Below are positions 6,980 to 15,913 of a stretch of DNA of 45,666 nt, piece after piece. Within the stretch, counting starts at the first letter, position 1; the number at the start of each line of letters is the position of its first letter. The notes below the pieces were generated by a model that had not been told where the DNA came from, did not search any database, and saw nothing but the letters and a program-made list of their open reading frames with translations. This DNA is from UMGS1649 sp045637095 (GTDB lineage Bacteria; Bacillota; Clostridia; TANB77; CAG-465): positions 1 to 45,666 of the forward strand of contig JAZTYX010000005.1 in assembly GCA_045637095.1 (NCBI GenBank), given 5' to 3'. A program made the position numbers and the translations under genes.

Positions 6980-8341
6980 TTAATCATTTTGTATGTTTTT
7001 TACAAGGTCTTTTATATTGTTAACTTTAATAATCTTTGCCTCTTTTGGAAGCGTTACTTTCTCTAATCCGTACTTAGTTGTATAAATTGTAGTAAAGCCA
7101 AGCTTAACAGCCTCTTTAATTCTTTTTTCCACATTTACAACACTTCTAATTTCTCCAGTTAAAGCAAGTTCTCCTATAAACAACGAGCCTGGTTTTACTG
7201 GTACAGATTTATAACTAGATATTACCGCCATAGCGACTGCAAGATCCGATGCAGGTTCTGTTATTTTTATTCCACCAACAACATTTACATATACATCCTG
7301 TGCGCCTAAACTTATTCCGCATACTTTTTCTATAACCGCAAGAATCATATTAAGTCTATTTAGATCTATTCCATTAGTTACTCTTCTTGGTACATTATAA
7401 TATGAATGAGATGTTAGTGCTTGAAGCTCTAGAAGTAGCGTAGATGTTCCTTCTAGAATTGCTGTTGTTGCAGCTCCTGGTTGATTTGTTTCTTTTGTTA
7501 AGAACATTTCAGACATATTAGTTACTTCAATAAGCCCCTTTTCTGCCATTTCAAATATTCCTATTTCGTTAGTAGAGCCAAATCTATTTTTTACTCCTCT
7601 AACTATTCTATGACTTACAAATCTTTCTCCCTCTATGTATAACACAACATCTACCATATGTTCTAAAAGTCTAGGTCCAGCTATTGTTCCATCTTTGGTT
7701 ACATGGCCAATAACTATTGTTATTATTCCCATCTTTTTAGCAACATTCATAAGTCTTGCTGTTACTTCTCTTACTTGAGATACACTTCCTGGAACAGATG
7801 AAATAGCTTCATCATACATTGTTTGTATTGAGTCTATTATACAAACCTTAGGGTTCATATTTATTATTTTTTCTTCTATTTCTGCTATATCTGTTTCACC
7901 GTAGAAATATATTTTATCATTATTTATTCCTAGTCTATCTGCTCTTAATTTTACTTGAAGCTCAGATTCTTCTCCAGATACATAAAGCACATCTCCATGA
8001 CTTGTTAGCTTATCTGTTACTTGAAGTACTAGTGTAGATTTACCAATACCCGGTTCACCACCTAATAGTATTAACGAGCCGTCTACAATTCCTCCACCTA
8101 ATACTCTGTCTAACTCTTCAAAGCCTGTAGTAAATCTTTGTTTATGTTCTACAGAAACATCTTTTAACTTTTTTAGTTCACTTTTTGGTACATTTGAAAC
8201 AGCTCTATTCGCTACTGTTTCTTTCTTTATTTTTTCTTCAACAAAGCTATTCCATGCATTACAACCCGGACATTTTCCAAGCCATTTTGCAGATTCATAG
8301 CCACAGTCTTTACAAAAGAATACTACTTTTTCTTTTCCCAT
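6980..8341 (-). CDS. radA: DNA repair protein RadA
   Basis: The 453-residue protein has the RadA order: zinc finger with C10, C13, C24 and C27; RecA-like ATPase with Walker A GEPGIGKS (95-102) and VCIIDSIQT as Walker B; the RadA-specific KNRFG motif (251-255); and a C-terminal Lon-protease-like domain. RadA promotes branch migration during recombination and repair in the cytoplasm. Length is usual for the family. The ATG at 8341 lies 3 nt after the corA stop, with AAAGGA upstream, so the two form an operon. Confidence 0.97.
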   Translation of the reverse strand: MGKEKVVFFCKDCGYESAKWLGKCPGCNAWNSFVEEKIKKETVANRAVSNVPKSELKKLKDVSVEHKQRFTTGFEELDRVLGGGIVDGSLILLGGEPGIGKSTLVLQVTDKLTSHGDVLYVSGEESELQVKLRADRLGINNDKIYFYGETDIAEIEEKIINMNPKVCIIDSIQTMYDEAISSVPGSVSQVREVTARLMNVAKKMGIITIVIGHVTKDGTIAGPRLLEHMVDVVLYIEGERFVSHRIVRGVKNRFGSTNEIGIFEMAEKGLIEVTNMSEMFLTKETNQPGAATTAILEGTSTLLLELQALTSHSYYNVPRRVTNGIDLNRLNMILAVIEKVCGISLGAQDVYVNVVGGIKITEPASDLAVAMAVISSYKSVPVKPGSLFIGELALTGEIRSVVNVEKRIKEAVKLGFTTIYTTKYGLEKVTLPKEAKIIKVNNIKDLVKNIQND

Positions 8342-8344
8342 CTA

Positions 8345-9292
8345 TTACAACAAATCCTTTCTCTTAAGCCATATAGTTACTATTATTGTTGATGCTGCCA
8401 TTATTCCAAGTATTGTATAAAATCCATTTAATCCTGTTGGTAGAGGAAATGGCACATTCATACCAAATAACGATGCAATAAATGTTGGTATAGATATGAT
8501 TAAAGTTATTGACGCTAAAAGTTTCATGACGTCATTTAGGTTGTTAGATACAACCGTTCCAAATACTTCTGTCATTCCATTTAAGATATCACTATATGTT
8601 TTAGACATTTCTAACGCCTGTCTGTTTTCTATTGCTGCATCTTCAAGTATATCTTCATCCTCTTCATAAACTTTTATTAGTTTTCCACGATTCAATCTTT
8701 CCATAACAGCTTGGTTTGTTTTAATTGCTGTATTAAAGAATATCATAGACTTTTGGTAATTTATTAATTTGAATAATTCATTGCTATTCATAGATTTAGC
8801 TAGGTTTTCTTCATATACTTCCAAATCTCTACTTATATATGTTAAGTATCTTAAGAACTCAACAGATGTAATGTATAGAAGTTGGAATGAAAGTCTAGTC
8901 TTTTTATATGTGCAAATCTGACCAACTATTGCCTTCTTCTTAGTTAACATATCTAGCAGTTTAAAAGACGCATTTGAAATTGTTATTACAAAATCATCTC
9001 GGACTACTAGTACTCCTATTGGCATTGTTGTATATACCTTGCCGCGTTTATTTGTTTCTGTTATAGGCATATTGAACGATACCAATACTTGGTCGTCTTC
9101 AGTATCTATGTGAGATGTTTCTTCTTCGTCAAGCGCGTATCTTAACAACGTTTCATCTGCACCCGTTTCTGATATGACTCTTTTTAGTTCTGCTTCTGTT
9201 GGTTTTATTAAATCTATCCAGCAGCCCTTTTCTATATTCTTGATTTCAAGAATTGTTTTGTTTTCTTCAGTATTTTTTAATATTTTAATCAT
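8345..9292 (-). CDS. corA: CorA-family magnesium/divalent cation transporter
   Basis: A large cytoplasmic N-terminal domain is followed by two C-terminal membrane helices; the first ends with the diagnostic GMN motif (277-279), followed by the periplasm-facing loop VPFPLPTG and a second helix ending in a basic tail, WLKRKDLL. It forms a pentameric channel for Mg2+, possibly also Co2+ or Ni2+. I start it at the ATG at 9292 because GAGGAGG lies just upstream (315 aa). Upstream in-frame starts fall inside the promoter. No magnesium riboswitch fits in the short leader. Confidence 0.93.
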   Translation of the reverse strand: MIKILKNTEENKTILEIKNIEKGCWIDLIKPTEAELKRVISETGADETLLRYALDEEETSHIDTEDDQVLVSFNMPITETNKRGKVYTTMPIGVLVVRDDFVITISNASFKLLDMLTKKKAIVGQICTYKKTRLSFQLLYITSVEFLRYLTYISRDLEVYEENLAKSMNSNELFKLINYQKSMIFFNTAIKTNQAVMERLNRGKLIKVYEEDEDILEDAAIENRQALEMSKTYSDILNGMTEVFGTVVSNNLNDVMKLLASITLIISIPTFIASLFGMNVPFPLPTGLNGFYTILGIMAASTIIVTIWLKRKDLL

Positions 9293-9318
9293 ACTATTTC
9301 CTCCTCTCTCCACTTTTA

Positions 9319-9348
9319 ATTTTATTATGCCCACAAGGGCCTTGTCAA
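9319..9348 (-). promoter_or_regulatory. sigma-A promoter of corA-radA
   Basis: TTGACA (9343-9348), 18 nt, TAAAAT (9319-9324) on the minus strand. Confidence 0.7.
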
Positions 9349-9368
9349 GCAAAATAAGACCACTTTTA

Positions 9369-9397
9369 TTGTTTTATGAGTAATTTTGTGTTATAAT
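9369..9397 (+). promoter_or_regulatory. extended -10 promoter
   Basis: TTGTTT (9369-9374), 17 nt, TATAAT (9392-9397) preceded by TGT. Divergent from the corA promoter; drives the gene at 9446. Confidence 0.75.
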
Positions 9398-9445
9398 ACT
9401 TTCGTAGTTTAATTTAGCCTACAAATAATTATTTAAGGAGCACAT

Positions 9446-9667
9446 ATGAAAGACCTGAAGATTACATTTGTACAGGACGGCAAAGAACAAGTAAGAGAAT
9501 ATGACACTCTTATGGATTTTATGGTACATTACGAAATGAGCAACGACAAAAAGCAGGTAACAACCGCAGAAAAAATCACAGCAATTTTCTTTGAAAAGCC
9601 CATTCTTACCAAAGAATTCCTTTCTATGCAGCAGCTTTATGAACACTGTAGAGCAATTACGTTTTAG
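9446..9667 (+). CDS. hypothetical protein, 73 aa
   Basis: A small soluble, charged protein with no motif I recognise (starts MKDLKITFVQDGKEQVREYD). AAGGAG lies 6 nt before the ATG, and it has its own strong promoter and terminator, which supports it as a real gene. Its codon choice (AAC, AAG, ACC, ATC) differs from the AT-biased housekeeping genes nearby. Confidence 0.75.
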   Translation: MKDLKITFVQDGKEQVREYDTLMDFMVHYEMSNDKKQVTTAEKITAIFFEKPILTKEFLSMQQLYEHCRAITF

Positions 9668-9683
9668 TACAACTTTCCTAAAT

Positions 9684-9712
9684 AAAACCAGAGGATATAT
9701 TCCTCTGGTTTT
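9684..9712. terminator. bidirectional terminator
   Basis: AAAACCAGAGGA and TCCTCTGGTTTT form a perfect 12-bp stem with a 5-base loop between two converging genes (9446 plus strand and 9730 minus strand). Confidence 0.9.
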
Positions 9713-9729
9713 GTCATTTTACCTAATTA

Positions 9730-10581
9730 TTACTTTTGATCTTCTTTAGCTTCTGCTGGTAGCTCTAATAATTCTGGATACATTATATATCTTCTAAACG
9801 CTGCGAATGCTCTTGCATAATAATATCCATCACAAATTCTTTCATCCATTACAAATTTAAATGTCATATATCTTTCGGTTTCACCAGTAGCTACATCTTT
9901 AATTCTAGTTTTTCTACCACCCATTGCAAGGAAGCCGCTTGTTGTTCCGAAATTATATATGTGGTGATATATTGAATCTATACCTACTGAACCCAAATTA
10001 GTTAAGAATATACTTGTATGAAAAGGTGATGCTTCCATTACAAATTTAGGCAACATATTCCAATTATCTAATCTAATTATTAACCATACCACAAATTTAA
10101 TTAACAAATTTGGCAAACTCATTACCGCCGCTGCTAATTTATCTGTAGCGTTATTAGATTTTGCATTTTTATTTTCTTCTACAATTTTTTGCTCTTTTTC
10201 TGCAATAGTAAATATTGTATCTTCTGGTTTAATCTTAAACTTAACAGTTGTATCTACATAGTCTTCTTCGTTTAGTTTTCTTATCATAGCAAGAGAAATA
10301 CTTACTTCATTTCTTGCATATATTCTACGATTCATAATAAATCTATTAATACGCGGTTTTTCTAATGCAACTCTACCAATAGCGGCAAGAACCACATCCA
10401 TGTGTTTTATTTTTATTCCTTGTTCTTTCTTTTTTGCAATATATGCTTCTAAATTATCTACAGGTATATCTTCTTCGAAATACACATGCGCATCCGCTCT
10501 TTCTTTCATAATATATGGAATTATCTTATAATATGGAGCTAAAGATTTTATTCTTCTTCCATCTGCTCTTTTAGAAAACAT
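9730..10581 (-). CDS. 2-oxoacid dehydrogenase E2-like acyltransferase domain protein, altered catalytic motif
   Basis: The 283-residue protein resembles the catalytic domain of dihydrolipoyl acyltransferases and CAT-type enzymes: SISLAMIRKL, a long membrane-like helix (about 160-178), SIFLTNLGSVG, and a C-terminal MDERICDG (245-252). In active enzymes this last motif is DHRxxDG with a catalytic His; here the His is Glu while DG is kept. There are no lipoyl or E1-binding domains. It may be a standalone acyltransferase of different chemistry or a non-catalytic relative. I start at the ATG at 10581 because AAGGGGG precedes it by 6 nt. No pyruvate dehydrogenase genes are nearby. Confidence 0.75.
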   Translation of the reverse strand: MFSKRADGRRIKSLAPYYKIIPYIMKERADAHVYFEEDIPVDNLEAYIAKKKEQGIKIKHMDVVLAAIGRVALEKPRINRFIMNRRIYARNEVSISLAMIRKLNEEDYVDTTVKFKIKPEDTIFTIAEKEQKIVEENKNAKSNNATDKLAAAVMSLPNLLIKFVVWLIIRLDNWNMLPKFVMEASPFHTSIFLTNLGSVGIDSIYHHIYNFGTTSGFLAMGGRKTRIKDVATGETERYMTFKFVMDERICDGYYYARAFAAFRRYIMYPELLELPAEAKEDQK

Positions 10582-10594
10582 ATTATCCCCCTTG

Positions 10595-10606
10595 TTTGTA
10601 TACAAA
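10595..10606. promoter_or_regulatory. 12-bp palindrome, possible operator
   Basis: TTTGTATACAAA lies just upstream of the ribosome site of the E2-like gene. It is perfectly symmetric, but short and AT-rich, so it may be chance. Confidence 0.3.
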
Positions 10607-10647
10607 TTGTCTATACACTTATCTAAAGAATATATTAAAAGATAAAA

Positions 10648-10678
10648 AAAATCAAGCGAAATAAATTCGCTTGATTTT
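10648..10678 (-). terminator. rho-independent terminator
   Basis: AAAATCAAGCGAA (10648-10660) pairs with TTCGCTTGATTTT (10666-10678); ends the zinc-ribbon gene unit. Confidence 0.9.
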
Positions 10679-10684
10679 ACATGT

Positions 10685-11026
10685 TTATTCAGTGTCCCCT
10701 TCATAGCCTACAAAATACTGATCAAACATAAATGTACATTCGCACTTCGGGCAGGTGTAATATTCTACCGAGAATTCTCCGTTCTTCTTTTCTCCGTTTA
10801 CATCCACTTCCCTTACGACCGTTTCAACGCGCTTATCATAAGCAGTTCTTAACGAGTACTTACCGCAGCACTCACATTTTTCCTGATACCGGTTAAACTT
10901 TCTTAAACGAGAGTCTTCGAAATCATCCAAGATAACCCGAAGCTTGCGGATTTCCTTAAGCTGTTTTTCCGGCGGGAGTTTTCCATACTTACCGTTAAAC
11001 CATTTTCTGAATAACTTTTTGTCCAT
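10685..11026 (-). CDS. hypothetical zinc-ribbon protein, 113 aa
   Basis: A basic helical N-terminal half is followed by CECCGK and, about 45 residues later, CPKCECTF. The spaced cysteine pairs suggest one zinc ribbon. The basic N-terminus hints at nucleic acid binding, but no family is recognised. GGAAGG lies upstream of the ATG. Base composition stands out: the 60-base lines at 10801 and 10861 contain 27 and 25 G+C, against about 15-20 in most neighbouring genes, pointing to a transferred cassette. A TGGTATAAG -10 lies upstream near 11060. Confidence 0.75.
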   Translation of the reverse strand: MDKKLFRKWFNGKYGKLPPEKQLKEIRKLRVILDDFEDSRLRKFNRYQEKCECCGKYSLRTAYDKRVETVVREVDVNGEKKNGEFSVEYYTCPKCECTFMFDQYFVGYEGDTE

Positions 11027-11174
11027 AACACTACCTTCCTTTAATTTATTTTTTATCTTATACCAAATTTGGTTTAAGCCAAAGTTTTAATGGAACATTA
11101 TTGTACCATATGAATTTCATTTAGTCAATTTGAAAACACTAAACACATATGATAATTCTTTATAACAAATAATA

Positions 11175-11214
11175 TAAAAACTAGCATCAAGATTAAATCT
11201 CGATGCTAGTTTTT
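11175..11214 (-). terminator. rho-independent terminator
   Basis: AAAAACTAGCATC and GATGCTAGTTTTT form the stem, extended by AGAT/ATCT past one mismatch; ends the gene at 11238. Confidence 0.9.
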
Positions 11215-11237
11215 ATTATACTTTTATATTTTAGTTA

Positions 11238-12431
11238 TTAGTTATCTGTGTAGTTATCAAAGTACCCGCTGATATATACAACCGGAGTTCCTTTATCTCC
11301 ACTTCCAGATGTTAAATCACAAAGTGAACCAATAAGGTCTGTTAATCTTCTTGGAGTTGTTCCTTGAGATTCCATAGAACCAACAAGGTTTTCTTTTTTA
11401 CTCTTTATATGAGCTTTTATAGCTTCTTTTAATGCATCACCTTCTAGATGCGCAAAGTTATTATCTGCTAAATATTTTAATTTAACTTCATTTGGTGTTC
11501 CTTCTAAGCCAGGAGTATATCCTGGAGAAACAACTGGATCTGCAAGTTCCCAAATCTTACCTACTGGATCTTTGAATGCGCCATCGCCATACACCATTAC
11601 TTCTACAGTCTTACCTGTTCTTTTATATATTTCTGCTTGAAGTTCAAGTACAAATTCATCACAGTTTCTTGGAAATAATTTTACTTTATCCTCTGTTGCT
11701 TTATTTGAACCAAGTAGTCCATAGTTTTCATTACATCCACTACCGTTTATTGGTTCAGTCATTATATCGTCTAAACCTAATATAATGTTTCCACCATTTT
11801 CTTTTAATATTCTTTTAGTTCTAGCTCTTGTATGGATATCGCAAACAAGAACATCTTTTGTATAATTTAATATTGTTCTTGGATTGTTTGAGAATATTAT
11901 TTCCACTTCTGCACCAGATTCTTTTATTAAATTCTCATAGTATTCCACATAATCCATACCTGTAAATTGATGTTTTACATATCCAAACAATTCTCTATAT
12001 TTTTCTAAAGTTAAAACATCAGAATATGGATTAATTCCTTTTTCATCTACCATATCTAAAGTTATTAGATGATTACCAACTTCATCTGATGGATAACTTA
12101 GCATTAACACTATTTTCTTAGCACCTTTTGCTATAGCTCTTAGACATATTGCAAAACGATTTCTACTTAGTATTGGGAATATAACTCCCAAAGTATCCCC
12201 TGTAAATTTGTTTCTAATGTCTGTCGCTATTTCTTCTACTGTAGCATAGTTTGCTTGTGCTCTAGCAACTATTGCTTCTGTTGCTGCAATAACATCTCTG
12301 TCTTTAACTTCAAAATTATGCTCATTTGCAGCTTCTAACACTGAGTCAGCAACGATTTTAACTAAATCGTCTCCAGCTTTAATAATTGGTGTACGTATAC
12401 CTCTAGATACTGTACCTACCATTCTTCCCAT
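11238..12431 (-). CDS. F420-0:gamma-glutamyl ligase-like protein (CofE family)
   Basis: The 397-residue protein has features of the F420_ligase family: an N-terminal RTPIIKAGDDLVKIVADS, then VIAATEAIVARAQ, and a central VMVYGDGAFKDPVGKIWELA. Archetypal CofE adds glutamates to coenzyme F420, but Clostridia usually lack F420, and members there may modify other substrates; no other F420 gene is seen. The C-terminal third (TPRRLTDLIGSLCDLTSGSG) is longer than in short CofE forms. I place the start at 12431, preceded by AAGGTG; an ATG 7 codons upstream is possible. A consensus promoter and a terminator make it monocistronic. Confidence 0.8.
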   Translation of the reverse strand: MGRMVGTVSRGIRTPIIKAGDDLVKIVADSVLEAANEHNFEVKDRDVIAATEAIVARAQANYATVEEIATDIRNKFTGDTLGVIFPILSRNRFAICLRAIAKGAKKIVLMLSYPSDEVGNHLITLDMVDEKGINPYSDVLTLEKYRELFGYVKHQFTGMDYVEYYENLIKESGAEVEIIFSNNPRTILNYTKDVLVCDIHTRARTKRILKENGGNIILGLDDIMTEPINGSGCNENYGLLGSNKATEDKVKLFPRNCDEFVLELQAEIYKRTGKTVEVMVYGDGAFKDPVGKIWELADPVVSPGYTPGLEGTPNEVKLKYLADNNFAHLEGDALKEAIKAHIKSKKENLVGSMESQGTTPRRLTDLIGSLCDLTSGSGDKGTPVVYISGYFDNYTDN

Positions 12432-12470
12432 AAAAAACACCTTACCTTTCATTGTTTCTTATCCACACCA

Positions 12471-12499
12471 ATTATATTCTTTGTTAAAATGCATGTCAA
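12471..12499 (-). promoter_or_regulatory. perfect consensus sigma-A promoter
   Basis: TTGACA (12494-12499), 17 nt, TATAAT (12471-12476) on the minus strand, upstream of the CofE-like gene. Confidence 0.88.
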
Positions 12500-12523
12500 T
12501 TTATTTTTATAATTATTTGTATA

Positions 12524-12562
12524 AAAAAAGAAAACCAAGAAATTTTCTTGATTTTCTTTTTT
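12524..12562 (-). terminator. terminator after the ABC transporter gene
   Basis: A long A-rich arm containing GAAAA and CAAGA pairs with TCTTG and TTTTC and ends in a T run, directly after the stop codon. Confidence 0.75.
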
Positions 12563-12564
12563 TA

Positions 12565-15500
12565 TTATTCTGTTCTAAGTGCAATAACTGGATCTTTCTT
12601 ACTTGCTAGTTTAGATGGAATTAATCCGCCTATTAATGTAAGAACTACACTTAATATTACAAGTGTTACTCCTCCTACTGTTGGAAGTACTGCTATTATA
12701 TTAGGATTGTTTGTAGCTGCATGTATTATTGCGTTTGTTGGGAACAATAACAATAATGTTGCGCCTATACCTATTAAACCTGCTAGTAATCCTACTATAA
12801 ATGTCTCTGCATTGAATACTCTAGATATATCTTTCTTAGAAGCACCAATTGCTCTTAACACACCTATTTCCTTAGTACGTTCAAGTACAGATATGTATGT
12901 TATTATTCCTATCATTATTGATGATACAACAAGTGAAATACTTACAAAAGCAATTAATACATAACTTACGCTATCTACTATTACTTTTACTGATGACATT
13001 AATATTCCAGTTACATCTGTATATTTAATAACCTTCTCATCATCTTCTTTTTCCATCTTATCATTATATTCATCTAAGAATGCTATGAATTTTTCTTTGT
13101 TTTCAAAGTTATCAAAATAGAATTGCATTGTTGTTGGTGAATTCAAATCTTGGTAACCTAAAGTAATTAGGTTTGTTGTAGCATTTTGTACTGTAGAAGT
13201 TTGTGTCATAGTCTCAATTATGCTTCTAATTTCAGATTCATCTAAATCAAATTTAAATGCTGCTGCAATCTTCTTTTCATCTACCTTGAATGCACTTGCC
13301 ATTGTTGTTGTAAGCTTTGCTGCTAATTCTCCAACCTTTGTTAAGATTGTTTTTTGCATTGTTGCTTCTGTCATTGCTGCACCCATTTGTTTAGCTGCTG
13401 TTTGTATTTCTGCCTGTGATACAAAAGCAGTTACCATAGGTTCTACCATTTGCGGCATTAACATCGCTGTATAATCTTTTTCAGCATATATGTCTACATT
13501 TGGGACTTCTGTTCCTGTAGCCATAATATATCCTTTTAAGAATGCTTTTATCATTGTAGCATATGTCATTTTGAATGTATCTGCTGGAACTACATAATCT
13601 TGTTCTAACTTAGATAACATAGTTTTTGCTTCGCTTGTTTTAAAGTAGTCATCTACAACAGTATCCACCTGACTAAGCTTAATTGATACCATAGGCATTC
13701 CGGCAACTTTATTATTTTCTATATATGTATTTAATACACCTTTTGTTAAATCTGAAAGTGCAGTTGTAAATGCCGTTTCTGCTTTTAATGTATCTACTGT
13801 TATTGCATTAGATATTTCAGTTATATATCCAGTAGTCATATCCGTGATAGTTTTTTCGCTCACATTACCACCGAATGCTGAAGCTAACATATCTTTATCT
13901 ATAGATATCATATCTTGGAAATCCAAGCCCATACTTTCTTCATCATCATCAAATGCTTTTCCACTAAATACATTTATATCACTATCTGCTAATTGTTTTT
14001 TTACAATTTCAGATTTGGCTGCTGTTTTAATTACATGCTCTGTAAGAGCTCTAGTATATCCAACACCAGCTAACATGCTCATACTCTCGCTAGATTTTGG
14101 AGTAACTATACCAACAACTTTTATACTTTCAGATTTGTTGTATAAATCTTTAATATATTTGTCGTCATTTTCACGATTTTCATATATTCCATATTTGCTG
14201 TTGTATTTATATAAATCACTTGAATTTACTAATTTGAATGTTAAGTTCATAAGATCATCATATGTATATTCTAATGGTTCAGAGTCATTCTTAACTTCTT
14301 TTTGTTGCATTATATCTGCAATCATATCTTCAAGTTCATCTAAATCTCTTAATCCTAAGCCATATAGTAACATATCTGAAATTTGGTTTGGTTTTGGAAG
14401 TATTATTATTACTTCGTTATATTCTTTTGGCCAAGTACCTTTTAATAATTCATATTGTTCTTCTATCATTTCTTGGTTGTCTACCAATTCGCTAAATACT
14501 GTTATACCAGCTGAAGACATCATAGCTCCTGCTGATGAATTACCACTTATGCTATTCATTAAATTGCTTGGATTTAATTTAACAATTTCACCTGTAACAT
14601 CTTTAGTATATACAATTGGTGTTATACCATAAGTATATCTAGTGAAAGATACCATCTTATCTACTTCTGATTGATTTTTTTCTAAATAGTATTTAAATGA
14701 TTTCAAATCATTCGAACCAATTTTAGTAAACATCTCTCTTATATTTTGAGATTCCTTTACGTTTTCTCCAGTAGCATCATTTTTAGAAGTTGCTCCTGTC
14801 ATAGATAATAACATTGAAGCTCCATCTGCTGTTTCTGATGTTATTTGAAATGGATACGATGTTAATGTATCTTCTTGAATCTTATCTATGTAGTTTTGGA
14901 AACCTGTAGATAAGGAAAGTATCATTGCAATACCTATTATACCTATTGAACCTGCAAATGATGTAAGTATTGTACGTCCTTTCTTAGTAAGCAAGTTGTT
15001 TAAGCTTAAAGACAGTGCTGTAAATATCGACATCGAAAGCTTTTTGTTTGCTTTTGCTTTTTGTTTTTCCTCTTTTTCCACAGTACTATCAAATGGTTTT
15101 GAGTCATCTAAAAGTTCACCATCACGTATTTTAACTATTCTTGTAGAATATGTTTCAGCAAGTTCAGGGTTATGTGTAACCATTATAACAAGTCTGTCTT
15201 TAGATACTTCTTTTAGTATCTCCATTATTTGTACACTTGTTTTTGTATCTAACGCTCCAGTTGGTTCATCTGCTAGAATTATTTCCGGATTGTTTACAAG
15301 TGCTCTTGCTATAGCAACTCTTTGCATTTGTCCACCAGATAATTGGTTTGGTCTTTTATGCATTTGATCTCCAAGTCCAACTAATTCTAGTGCAGTAGCT
15401 GCTCTTTCACGTCTTGTCTTTTTAGATATTCCACCTATAGTTAATGCTAGTTCTACGTTTGCAAGTACTGTTTGGTGTGGTATTAGATTATAGCTTTGGA

Positions 15501-15765
15501 ATACAAAACCTACGCTATGATTTCTATAACTATCCCAATCTCTATCTTTAAATTCCTTAGTAGATTTACCGTTGATTATTAAATCTCCTTTGGTATATCT
15601 GTCTAATCCGCCTATTATATTAAGTAATGTCGTCTTACCACAACCGCTTTGCCCTAGTATAGATACAAACTCTGCTTTTCTAAATTCTATATCTATTCCC
15701 TTTAATGCCTCTACCTTGTCGTTCGCAGTAACATATGTTTTTGTTATACCCTTTAACTTTAACAT
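12565..15765 (-). CDS. ABC transporter ATPase fused to an FtsX-type permease with a very large external domain
   Basis: This single 1066-residue chain begins with a MacB/LolD-type ATPase: Walker A GQSGCGKT (38-45), signature LSGGQ (142-146), Walker B IILADEP (162-168), switch His 198. A linker of about 40 charged residues leads to a first membrane helix (about 267-288), then about 645 residues predicted outside the membrane, then three helices (about 936-959, 989-1010, 1027-1050) with the FtsX-type ERTKEIGVLRAIGA motif. Such type VII ABC systems couple ATP hydrolysis to force across the membrane for lipoprotein, peptide or toxin handling or signalling rather than bulk transport. Nothing nearby shows its substrate. 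AAGGAAGG precedes the ATG. Confidence 0.9.
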   Translation of the reverse strand: MLKLKGITKTYVTANDKVEALKGIDIEFRKAEFVSILGQSGCGKTTLLNIIGGLDRYTKGDLIINGKSTKEFKDRDWDSYRNHSVGFVFQSYNLIPHQTVLANVELALTIGGISKKTRRERAATALELVGLGDQMHKRPNQLSGGQMQRVAIARALVNNPEIILADEPTGALDTKTSVQIMEILKEVSKDRLVIMVTHNPELAETYSTRIVKIRDGELLDDSKPFDSTVEKEEKQKAKANKKLSMSIFTALSLSLNNLLTKKGRTILTSFAGSIGIIGIAMILSLSTGFQNYIDKIQEDTLTSYPFQITSETADGASMLLSMTGATSKNDATGENVKESQNIREMFTKIGSNDLKSFKYYLEKNQSEVDKMVSFTRYTYGITPIVYTKDVTGEIVKLNPSNLMNSISGNSSAGAMMSSAGITVFSELVDNQEMIEEQYELLKGTWPKEYNEVIIILPKPNQISDMLLYGLGLRDLDELEDMIADIMQQKEVKNDSEPLEYTYDDLMNLTFKLVNSSDLYKYNSKYGIYENRENDDKYIKDLYNKSESIKVVGIVTPKSSESMSMLAGVGYTRALTEHVIKTAAKSEIVKKQLADSDINVFSGKAFDDDEESMGLDFQDMISIDKDMLASAFGGNVSEKTITDMTTGYITEISNAITVDTLKAETAFTTALSDLTKGVLNTYIENNKVAGMPMVSIKLSQVDTVVDDYFKTSEAKTMLSKLEQDYVVPADTFKMTYATMIKAFLKGYIMATGTEVPNVDIYAEKDYTAMLMPQMVEPMVTAFVSQAEIQTAAKQMGAAMTEATMQKTILTKVGELAAKLTTTMASAFKVDEKKIAAAFKFDLDESEIRSIIETMTQTSTVQNATTNLITLGYQDLNSPTTMQFYFDNFENKEKFIAFLDEYNDKMEKEDDEKVIKYTDVTGILMSSVKVIVDSVSYVLIAFVSISLVVSSIMIGIITYISVLERTKEIGVLRAIGASKKDISRVFNAETFIVGLLAGLIGIGATLLLLFPTNAIIHAATNNPNIIAVLPTVGGVTLVILSVVLTLIGGLIPSKLASKKDPVIALRTE

Positions 15766-15806
15766 ATTTCAATCCTTCCTTTTCAACCTATAAAATTCTA
15801 TGTTAA

Positions 15807-15835
15807 AATATATCACAAAGATTTATTTTTGTATA
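15807..15835 (-). promoter_or_regulatory. extended -10 promoter of the ABC transporter gene
   Basis: TATACA (15830-15835), 17 nt, TATATT (15807-15812) with TGA before it on the minus strand. Confidence 0.5.
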
Positions 15836-15882
15836 CCAAAACCGCAAAAATTCACATAATTTTACAGAAATTTAATATATGA

Positions 15883-15912
15883 AAAAAGAGCAACTTTTAA
15901 GTTGCTCTTTTT
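15883..15912 (-). terminator. rho-independent terminator
   Basis: AAAAAGAGCAACTT (15883-15896) pairs with AAGTTGCTCTTTTT (15899-15912); ends the two-gene unit 16647-15914. Confidence 0.9.
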
Positions 15913-15913
15913 G

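Noticed and set aside
11040..11100. Inverted repeat TTGG/CCAA around 11070-11083 as an operator
   Set aside because: The arms are too short and AT-rich to support a claim.
13844..14632. 262-codon plus-strand open frame
   Set aside because: It is antisense to the clearly coding ABC transporter gene, has low-complexity composition and no ribosome site.
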